Below, piece after piece: positions 1 through 41,360 of a stretch of 64,000 bases of DNA. Position 1 is the first letter of the stretch, and every line of letters begins with the position of its first letter. Both the position numbers and the translations under genes were made by a program. The DNA is from Coturnix japonica (taxonomy: Eukaryota > Chordata > Aves > Galliformes > Phasianidae): positions 589,510-653,509 of the forward strand of contig NC_029526.1 in NCBI RefSeq assembly GCF_001577835.2, read 5' to 3'. Below the pieces are notes generated by a model. That model had not been told where the DNA came from and did not search any database. It worked only from the letters and a program-made list of their open reading frames with translations.

Positions 1-26213
<26,213 letters not shown>

Positions 26214-26311
26214 CAGAGAAGCTCTGGCTTGGGGCTCAGCAGCTGGGCCTGCCAGTAGCGCAATGGGGCTGGGACCAGTTCCAATTTGTATTCTGTATTT
26301 TTGTTGATGGA

Positions 26312-26317
26312 AATAAA
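26312..26317 (+). terminator. NUP93: NUP93 poly(A) signal
   Basis: A canonical AATAAA lies 98 nt after the NUP93 stop codon, with a T/GT-rich downstream stretch (TGTGTTTTGATGTGTTTG near 26361-26378). This implies a short 3' UTR of about 120 nt ending near 26335. Confidence 0.8.
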
Positions 26318-26335
26318 TCCCTTTGATTTCTATTT

Positions 26336-28589
26336 GTTTTTTTGATATTTTCATTTTCTTTTGTGTTTTGATGTGTTTGTTTCTTATTTTTTCTTTTTTT
26401 TTTAATCAGTTTATATTTAGAAAATGGTTCTCAGAGAGTGAACATAGATAAAAGCCAGTTCTGCAGCTCCCTGCACTGCTGTCCTGCCCTCACTTGGTTT
26501 GTGTTGCTGGGATATGAGAGCACCTGCACTTCTGCTCACAGGGCAGGTGACAAAGCAGGGGAGCAGCTTCCAACCTTTGCATTTCTGTGGGGCTGATTCA
26601 TGTCTTTGTTTCTTTTCTTTCAGTATGGCTGTAAGTTTGTATGTATGTTTGACTGACCTCCTAATTATCTTGCTACCAAAACTATTGTGGTGTGAATTTA
26701 GATGAACTTCTGGACAGGAAGCAAAGAGCAATTTGCCATCCCCCCAGGGGCGTGTTTGAGCAGCTGGGGGGTGCTGGGGGTCCTGGCAGCTCCACTGGGG
26801 TCTGCATGTGGCACCGGGCTCTCCTGCAGCATAGTGGAGGTTGGAGCAGCTGGAGGATGGTGACCTGGGCAGCCCTGAAGCCAGACAGGTTCAGGAGCAC
26901 GTTGTGCAGTGCGTCCTTTCTCCTGGCAGGGCTGTGTGTCCTCAGGCAGCCTCTGACCTGAGCAGAGGGGCAGCACTGCTTGGCCCCATTCTGGAAGGGC
27001 TGTTGTTGTCCCATGCTCTGCTGTGCTGCTCGCTGATGTGCTCATTTCCAGCCTTACACCTAACGACCTCTGAGGAAGTCTGATGCCAGTCCTGCTGGCC
27101 CTTCCAGGCTGAGCAGCTGCTGAAGTGTTCCGTGCTTTGTTCTGTAGGCCAGGAAGACCCCTGTGTGCTGTGCTGCCCCAGGAGGCCAGCCAGGGGAACC
27201 CAAAGCCTTGGGACCCATGCAGTAAGTTAAAGCCCAGCACTGCTCTGTGCAGGACTCAAGGTGCTGAGGGATGATGAGCAGAGGTCCTGTGGGTAACTGG
27301 GGTATTGAGCTACTGATTGCCCTGTGCTTTCTTCTCATGTCTGTGCAGGTGGTGACTTGCAGCACACCGTCCTCCGATGCTCTGGCTCCGCATCGCAGCC
27401 TGGCTGCAGCCCCCTGGCTCTCCTCTGCACACTGGACTCTCTGCTGATGCACACACACTGCTTTGCTGCAGATGGCACCTTGTGGTTTTCCATATGCCAC
27501 TGTTTCTCCCCAGCCCCCGCCTTCCAGCTTTGTGCTTACAGACTTGTTCTTCAGGACAGAACAGCCTGCTCCTGCCTCCTCCTGTGCCCGACCACCAGGC
27601 GTTCTGCTGCAGGGTTGGTAACCTCAGTGCCTTCCTGCCCTGACTTTGTTAGTGGGCAGCCTCCACCTTGGCTTTCTGTGTCACCTGCCTGGAGGATTTT
27701 GGGGGATGTTATGAACTGATGCATTGTTTGGAGCAGCCTGTTGGAAGTGTCATTGTCAGTGACCATTCTGACAGGAGGAGAGCTCCCTTTGTAATGCCAG
27801 GCCACTGAGAGCAACCTTGGTTTCCTACATGCAGTTACTGTGAGCAGCATTTCCTCATGCCCTCTCCCAGGCTGCTCTCATCCATGTCCCAGTGGGGTCA
27901 GGCGATGTCTGGGAGCACAGGCTGCTCTGCTCCTGGGGTCTCTCTTCATCCTGGTGGGTTCCAGCTCCTTGGGTTCCTTGGTGTGAGCAGCTGCTCGGCC
28001 ACCTCACAGTGGGCAGTGCTGGTGGCTGCTGATTCCCAGCCCACTGTGATGAGGATATTTGACTTTGCCGCTTTTGCATAAAGTGAATTTAGGATCATTT
28101 GCTGATTTCCTTCTGCAGAACCTGAACACGTGCCAGCAGCAAGCACAATGCTGTCCGTCCCCAGCAACCACAGTGCTTCGCCTGCAAACCCTGCAGCTCT
28201 GTCTGTGTGCTGGTGCCTGTCCTTTGTGGGATGGAGGTCAGATGGGGGGGACGGGCTGCAGCAAGGTGGGAGCGGTGGTAACCAATCTCTCTTCTTTTTG
28301 CAGGTGAGGGCTCAGTCCTGCTCTGCAGTGCTCATTCCATTCCCGCTCTGGGCAGCACCGTGCTGGGGTGCTGGACTCCCTCTGAGGGGGGAAATAGGGC
28401 TGTTAAAGCTTCCCTAAAGGCCTGCAGGGATCTCTGCTTCCACAGACTTTAACAGAATCTCTCTGTAGAGTACTGAGCTGTTCTCCACCTTCTGGATTAA
28501 GGTTGGTTTGACAAGCTTAATGGCCACAACAGGTGTGAAGTGTTCCTCATCCTCCTGCAGCCCCGTGATGCCGTGGGATGGCCAGGTAT
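26336..28589. other. Intergenic DNA between NUP93 and miR-138-2
   Basis: No gene, CR1 copy or LTR is recognisable here. The stretch is GC-rich after about 26720, and several open frames exist on both strands (for example 26698-27240 minus), none with a recognisable protein. Part of it may be transcribed as the miR-138-2 primary transcript. Confidence 0.55.
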
Positions 28590-28673
28590 TGTTGCTGCAG
28601 CTGGTGTTGTGAATCAGGCCGACGGCAAGCGCTTCCTACTATCCGGCTATTTCACTACACCAGGGTTGCATCA
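28590..28673 (+). ncRNA. MIR138-2: miR-138-2 precursor
   Basis: The mature 5p arm, beginning AGCTGGTGTTGTGAATCAGG, occupies 28599-28621 and matches the vertebrate miR-138-5p sequence exactly as I recall it. The 3p arm at 28646-28667 reads GCTATTTCACTACACCAGGG plus TT, the miR-138-2-type star strand with one difference from human (T for G within CACTACA). Flanking GTTGCTGCAG and GGTTGCATCA complete the lower stem, giving a typical ~84-nt hairpin. As in human, it sits between NUP93 and SLC12A3. miR-138 is a neuron-enriched microRNA that limits dendritic spine size and also acts in heart chamber patterning. It is in no protein-coding intron here, so it must have its own primary transcript. Confidence 0.97.
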
Positions 28674-29410
28674 TACCACTTCCTTCACTCGCCTCCTGGA
28701 GCCTCCGTGCCTCTCCTGGAGCATCTTAGTTCTGCACCTGCCCTCTGGGAGGCTCTGAGTTGTGCCATCTGGGGCAAGTCGGTGTTTTCTGATGGGATAA
28801 TGAGGTTCTGAAATAAAGCTGTTGCTTCGAGGCATTGATGCGGTGCTGTTGGTGTTGGTGGAAGCTGATGCCCATGTCAAAGGAATGGGTGAGGTGGGAC
28901 TGAGGACAGTGTGTGCACACAGTGCATGGGGAGCAGAGCGAGTCCTTGCAGAGCAGGCTGAGCTGTTTGTGCAGGTGCAGTGGGTGGACAGCCCAAATTT
29001 TCCATTAACTCACAAAGTGAGCGTGCTGAATTTGCAGTGGGCTGCAGCGTTGCCCTCAAATTGTATTACCTGCCCTGTTAGCTGTCTTCCATGCTGTTAC
29101 CTGTTGTTCATTTAACTATGTGTGACATTTGAGTGCTGTGTGAAAGCCACCCATCCCTCTGTTTGGGGTGGGGGTCTCCTCCACCCCCGGGCTCCCAGTT
29201 CCCCTCTTCTGTGGGTTCAGCTCCTCCGGTCACACACAGTGCAGCTGTGGTTTGTGGGATCAGCCAGGGCAGTGCTGCAGGGAAGGGGCAGAAGAGCAGA
29301 GCTGAGCTCACCTCCAGCCCCCACCTGGGAACATTCAGTTCCCACCCAGATTTGTTATGGAAAACTGCCGCGTTTCTCTGCCGTTCTGTCCTTGGGACTT
29401 AATCTCAAAT
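28674..29410. other. Intergenic DNA between miR-138-2 and SLC12A3
   Basis: No coding sequence or repeat is recognisable. An AATAAA at 28812-28817, about 140 nt past the hairpin, could end the microRNA primary transcript. The remainder leads into the SLC12A3 promoter. Confidence 0.5.
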
Positions 29411-29461
29411 CTGTTATCAGTGCCGGGATCGGGCACAGGCAGCCGCTGATGCTGATAACAG
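29411..29461. promoter_or_regulatory. SLC12A3: Inverted pair of GATA-type sites upstream of SLC12A3
   Basis: CTGTTATCAG (29411-29420) and its exact reverse complement CTGATAACAG (29452-29461) flank a 31-nt spacer. Each contains TGATAA, a match to the WGATAR motif, in opposite orientations. The pair lies about 110-160 nt upstream of the TATA box. That GATA factors use it is an inference. Confidence 0.5.
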
Positions 29462-29568
29462 CAGTTTTGATGCCCCCTCCAGCTATTTTTTCCCCCTGAC
29501 CAGCTTGGGGTGGTTCCAGCCACTCGGATCCCCCCAGGTGCCATGGGGCCGTGCTTGGCTCTGCTGGG

Positions 29569-29574
29569 TATAAA
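29569..29574 (+). promoter_or_regulatory. SLC12A3: SLC12A3 TATA box
   Basis: TATAAA followed by T lies 47 nt upstream of the start codon. A TATA box at this distance predicts initiation near 29598-29605 and a 5' leader of only about 10-20 nt. A tissue-restricted gene such as this kidney transporter can plausibly use a TATA promoter. Confidence 0.65.
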
Positions 29575-29615
29575 TCCCTGACCCCAGCACTACAGGTGGG
29601 ACCCGTGCAGCCACC

Positions 29616-36230
<6,615 letters not shown>

Positions 36231-36678
36231 GCCTCCCGCACCCCTGCCACGTGATTTTTTCAGGCTGTATCTGAGTGATTCAAAGGGGTTTGTGTCAGTA
36301 CCAAATGTGTGGGGTTCATGGCAATACCCACAACATGCAGCTGCTGTGCTGTTAGAAGAGCTTGTTTGGCTATAATGGTCCTGGGAGGTTATTACAGATA
36401 CAAAACAACACCAGTGGTGCCTCTACGGCGAGTCAGCTTATCAGGCTGAGCTGTGCCCCATCCTCAGGGTGCCCAGGGGACAGCCTTGGGCAATGCCACA
36501 TTCAGCAGCCAAGAACCAGCCCAGCAATGGGGCTGCAGGGCCTAGAGACCACATACCCTGGCACAACAGGGGCATTCTGGGGGGCAGAGGGCATCAAAAA
36601 GGCAAAACCTGCCCTGCACACAGCAAAAAAGAGCATGGTTTCCAAAAGCCCCACACTGGTATCCCTGTTGCCCCACAT

Positions 36679-36679
<1 letters not shown>
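36231..36679. other. Gap between SLC12A3 and the poly-C run
   Basis: No coding sequence or mobile element is recognisable. This may be intergenic DNA, or extended 3' UTR of SLC12A3 if the overlapping poly(A) signal is bypassed. Confidence 0.5.

Positions 36680-36729
<50 letters not shown>
36680..36729 (+). repeat. Poly-C tract, 50 bases
   Basis: Fifty uninterrupted C on the + strand (poly-G on the other). Such runs form G-quadruplex or i-motif structures and are very hard to sequence, so the true length may differ. It lies in the non-coding gap between SLC12A3 and TMEM170A. Confidence 0.95.
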
Positions 36730-39274
36730 AGGAGAAACACGCAACTCCGTTCATCTCGATCACCACAGCATTTACTGATCATCGCCACCAGGATTAGAAG
36801 TGTCAGTAGAAAAATAAAATTTACACAGCTTTCTATCATACAAAGATTTGTTCATGACAGCTGCACTTGCAAACAAGACACAAAGTCAGGGCTGTACCCA
36901 AGCAGAGCAGCACATGGGAAGCTGGGAGGTGAGCCCTGCTCAAGCAGCAACGTTTATCAGGCCAGAAGGGATGTCTGGATGGGGCTCACAGCTCTGCCCA
37001 CCCAGGACACCTCAGCATTTCCATGTTTGGAAGTTGCTCACAGCTTTTGACAAGATTACGCTGCAGTACAGCAGGAACTGCTCTTCTCCCAGGCAGTCCC
37101 AGGGTTTATTTCCAGTCTGTTGCAACAGCTCTCAGTGTTTCTGAATTCCAGCCTTCCTAAATCCTTCTGCCCAAGCAAAGCCAGCAGACACCTGCTGAGA
37201 ACTCCAGGGATTCCTTTGCTTGCCTCACTCCAGATGGAGATAAAGGAAACATCCTGTATCTAAACAGATCATTACTCCTGATTTTGGTTTGGGGAGGGGG
37301 AAAGGTGCAGAGGGAAAGGCCCAACCTTCTCCCACACTGGTCCTCTACAAGCAGCACACCATAGTGCACACAGAAAGCCTCGTGCTCAGCATCCATCAGG
37401 CAGCCTTAAAGTGGTGTCTACTAACAGTTTGAACCTTGCCCACCTAAGGAGAAAGATTCACATTAAACTAAAACTCACAGTTTTATTCCCTGGATTGAAA
37501 TGGGCTGCATTTTACAGCAATTGCATTAAAAACTCCTTAAAAACAACTCTATCTGTTGGCGAAGGACCGCTCAAGAGACATCATAGCGCAACGAGAGATT
37601 TGCTTTCATGATCAGCACAGGACCTTGATTGGGGTTGTTGCAGCACAGGGGCCACCGTGTCTGTGGCCTTACAAAAATCTGATACAAAAGGTGAGCTGGT
37701 CTGGAAAGCAAAGGATTTCTGTCACCTCACAGGTGGGAAGCATGGCCTGGAGGTTGGACACAGATGGTGCCTTCCTCCAGAGGACTGTCAGCCGCTAATA
37801 GACGTGCTGTGCCACCAGCAAAATCCTCTGCATTCAGCACCAGCCTCCCTGTGGGCCCCAAGACCCAGCCCAGAAAGCAGACCTGAGAGCCCTGACTGCA
37901 CAGCACATCTCTGGGAGGGAGGGCAGAGCTCAGAATTAGTTAAACATCATTTAAACCAAACCAATGCATTAGGAGATACTGCAGGGTGGCCAGAAGGTCT
38001 GGGGTTATTTTTGCACAGCTCAGTGCTGACAGAGCTGGGAATCTCTCAGATGCCATGGGCTGGGTGTTTAAAACACAACACATTGCCCCAGTGCCTGAAA
38101 AAGTCACCAGGTTCACATGGTGACCACATGGTCACCGAGGCAGAGCACTGAGTTCTACATATGCTAACTGTGCTGTCCATGTACCTGCAAAGGTGCTCCG
38201 TTGCACACCTACGTTCAACAAGTAAAAGTAGAGCAAGGAGCTCAACACCACGTTGAACTCTTTCAAAGCAAATGCACACACTCATGCACCCCAAGAGTTC
38301 TGCTGAGAGCAGCGGGGTGCGGCTCCTGAGCAGGAAGTACAGCTTTGGAAGAGTTTCACTGCAATGAAATTCATAAAGACCACAATCATTTTTATGCTGA
38401 TGATGTCCCACACCTCAGTGTTCAGAATCACAGCTCTCAGCCACAATTTTGCACTTTCATCCATTTAAAATGGTTCTTCCTTTTGCTGCTCCCCGGTCTC
38501 ACTATGACCATGACCTGCCATGAGGGAGACAGGGCCAGAAAAGAAAACAATAAAAGAATTCTCTCATTAAAAGAAAAAAAGAAGAAAAAAATAGAAAAAA
38601 ATGAATTACATTAAAAGAGCTTTGGATTCACTGCAAAGCAGGAAGAGGTCAAAGACTTCAGTGAGCTCTGAACGCATCACAGGGCCTACAGCCATGTTCT
38701 CACCCCCCAGCAGTTCTGTTACTCTGCTGCTACAATTTGTCACCTGCAAGACGTCGGCAAGTCTCTGCCAGAGCCTATCCTCCTATCCTTCCTATCCTCC
38801 AGGAAAACACAGTTTCACTTGGCACTTAGCGTTACAAAAATGTAACGAAATTAATGATTATCATCTCAGTTTCTGAAGCAGACTGCAGCCCCATTTAGTG
38901 GCACGCCATGGCCAGCAAGCAGAGCCTGGCTGCTAGTGCTCGCTCAGGGCTGGTGACACAGCTTCAGCAGTGCTGGAGGAGAACAAACCTGGATGTTATG
39001 GTTAATACATAAGCAAGATAAGTTACAGAAAGGATGTTCTCCACCATGTCTGTGGCATACAGCCCTTCAAGCCAGGCTCTGCAAGGAGAATCCTGCCTAC
39101 CACAGTCACGGAGACCTGCCACTGGCCTGAGGCCGGAGCAGCCTTTGTGCAGCTTTGTACTGGGGAGGAAACACACATCAAGGCACCGTCCAAGTTGTGC
39201 TCCCTCGTTACTGGCTTCAGACACCAGATGCTTTGCTTCCCTTCCATTTTCAATCACCAGCATCTGAAGGAAAG
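36730..39274 (-). other. TMEM170A: Probable TMEM170A 3' UTR and intergenic DNA
   Basis: No protein-coding exon is recognisable. On the minus strand, AATAAA signals occur at 37482-37487 and 37105-37110; either could end a TMEM170A mRNA with a 3' UTR of about 1.8-2.2 kb. On the plus strand there is an AATAAA at 36813-36818. An A-rich stretch lies at about 38540-38620 and a short CCTATCCT-type tandem at about 38776-38810. No CR1 copy is seen. The UTR extent is an inference. Confidence 0.4.
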
Positions 39275-40765
39275 CTAGAGAGTGGCCAAAATCCGTAGGA
39301 ATGAAACCACCACCACACAGAATGTCTGACCCACTCCAAAAATGAGGGCTTCAAAGGGAATCATTTTTTTCCCAGCGGCTCTGTAAACTCCAGCAATAGC
39401 TGCACCTGTGGAGAAGAGGGAAAACAGAAATATTACTATGGGATGGCAATGAGAACTGTGCTGCTGTGCTGCAGGAATAAAGGGAGTGATTTAACTGCAG
39501 GGCTCTGAGGGCTCTGCAGACAAGTGGGCAGAGGCAGACCCACAAAAAACCTCAGCCAGAAAGCAACACATGCAGATGTCAACACAGATCATAGAATTAT
39601 TAAGGTTGGAAAAGAACACTGAGATCACCTAGTCCAGTCTCACCATGCTCACTGACTATGTCTCTCAGTGCCATAACTCCAAGGTTCTTGAATACCTCCA
39701 GGAACCATCTCCCTGGGCAGCTCATTTCTCCTTTGGAGAAGTAACTGTTTCTGATATACAACCTGAACTTCCTCTGGCACAGCTTGAGGCCACCACCTCT
39801 CACCCTACGGCTGTTTACCTGGGAGCAGAGGCTGACCCCCTCCCTCCCCACAGCATCCTGTCAGGGGTTGCAGAACTATGAGCTCTCCCCTCAGTTCTTC
39901 TCCACACTGACTCATTCCATTCCTTCTGAGCGCTGTGCTCAGACCCCTCACTGCTCTGCTCCCTTCGTGGACACACTCCAGGGCCTCCATGTCTTTCTTG
40001 CACCGAGGGGCCCAGCGCCGAGCACAGCACTGAGATGCACCCTCAGCAGTGCCATATAGAGTGACAACCCCCTCCTGCTCCTGCTGCCTGCACTGCTGCT
40101 GCCACAAACCAGGATGCCGCTGTGCTCCATGCCCACCTGGGCACACAGCTGGCTCAGTCCAGCAGCTGTCATCTCCCACCCCAGACCTTTTCCCTCTGTG
40201 CAGCTTTCCAGCCTTTCCTGCAGCAATGCATGGGGTTACACTGTGTCCGAAGCACAGAACGCAGCCCTGAGTCCTGCTGAATCTCGTACAATTGGCCTCA
40301 GCCCACCCATCCCACGGCCCAGCTGCTGGGTAAGCTCTGCTGGGCCTCGCAGCGGACCCCCCGGGTCGCCCCCTACTTGTCAGGATGCCGGCGGTGATGG
40401 GTCCCACGATGCCCATCAGCAGGAGGCTGACGGACATGAACCGGCCGTACTTGTGGTGCCGAAGGGTGAAGAGAGCGAGCAGGGCGGCGGGGACGTGGAA
40501 GGACAGCGAGGAGACGAGGGCCCACAGGAACACGCCGTACCACATCTCTGCGGGGAGAACAGGCGCTCAGGGCCGGCCCGGGCCCACGGCCCTTCGAGAG
40601 GGCCCCGGGAAGGGCGGGCGGGGCCGGGGGCGGAGGGGCCGTACCTGGGAATGTGGACAGCGGGCTGGAGTACGTGGTGGTGCCGTTACCGACTCGAGGC
40701 ACCAGGCGGAGGCTGAGGATCTGCTGCAGCAGCCCACCGCCACCGCCCGCATCGCCGCCCTCCAT
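39275..40765 (-). CDS. TMEM170A: Transmembrane protein 170A
   Basis: TMEM170A is a small multipass membrane protein of the ER and nuclear envelope, reported to promote ER sheet formation and to affect nuclear pore number. Coding exons in transcript order are 40645-40765, 40377-40547 and 39275-39405 (423 nt, 140 aa; human 144). The N-terminus is Gly-rich (MEGGDAGGGG), followed by LLQQILSLRLVPRVGNGT with a sequon at N27. Three hydrophobic segments follow at about residues 45-69 (WYGVFLWALVSSL), 79-101 (FMSVSLLLMGIVGPITAGI) and 115-137, and the end is SFLRILATL. Donors are GTACGG and GTAGGG. The start at 40765 matches the human start as I recall it, but the frame stays open upstream with Met codons at 40867 and 40969. 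It is transcribed head-to-head with CFDP1. The second intron carries a 0.7-kb CR1 copy. Confidence 0.96.
39588..40315 (-). mobile_element. CR1 LINE fragment, ~730 bp, in TMEM170A intron 2
   Basis: A diverged CR1 lies antisense to the + strand and therefore sense to TMEM170A. It begins with ATCATAGAATTATTAAGG, passes the CAGCTTGAGGCCACCACCTC and CACCTGGGCACACAGCTGGC blocks, and runs into the RT C-terminal region near ACAATTGGCCTCAGCCCA. It ends only about 60 bp from the middle exon. The right limit is approximate. Confidence 0.85.
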
Positions 40766-41360
40766 CCCCTCGGCTGCCTGCCGGCCCGCCCCCACAAAGC
40801 TTCGACCAATAGCAAGCGCCGCTCGCTGACAGGCAGTTCCGTCCGCCAACCAGCGGCGGGATGCCATGGGAACGGCTGCAGGCCGCAAAGCGCGCCGGGA
40901 GCGACGAGGATGTGTGCGGGCAGCAGTGGGGCGCTCTAGCCGCGACACCGCCTTCTTGTCTGCTCCCACCTCGGCTAATAGCGCGGGTATCGGTCCTCCC
41001 CGCTAGGGGGCGCTCTGCTCCGGCGGAGGCGGCGCTCTGGTGGCGGTGGAGGCCGCGCGTGCGAGGGGCGGTGGAATGTCGGGCTGTGAGGAGGAGGCGG
41101 GGGACGGGTACAGCTCGGCCGAGGACGAGGACTATGTGCCCTCGGGTGAGCGGGGCGGAACGGGAACGGGGCCGGGAACGGGGCCGGGAACGGGGCTGGT
41201 TGGAGCGCGGGGCTGAGCGGCTGTGCCTGCAGGTGCGGAGTACAGCGAGGAGGATGAGAGCGAGCTCCTGAGGGAGGACGAGGAGGAGGCGGCCGGCCCC
41301 AGGCCCGCCCGCAGCAGGAGCAGCCCCCGCAGCGCCGCACGCAGGTAGGACGCACGGCTG
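40370..41360. promoter_or_regulatory. CpG-island bidirectional promoter of TMEM170A and CFDP1
   Basis: This stretch is very GC- and CpG-rich and holds both first exons. The two start codons are 310 bp apart on opposite strands (TMEM170A at 40765, CFDP1 at 41076). A CCAAT box lies at 40806-40810 (within GACCAATAG). No TATA box is seen for either gene. This is the usual build of a housekeeping bidirectional promoter; exact initiation sites are not visible. Confidence 0.75.

Noticed and set aside
26698-27240. 180-codon minus-strand frame downstream of NUP93
   Set aside because: GC-rich intergenic sequence with overlapping frames on both strands and no recognisable domain or gene structure.
36502-36839. 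Open frames encoding poly-Gly or poly-Pro
   Set aside because: They arise only from the 50-base C run in three frames of both strands.
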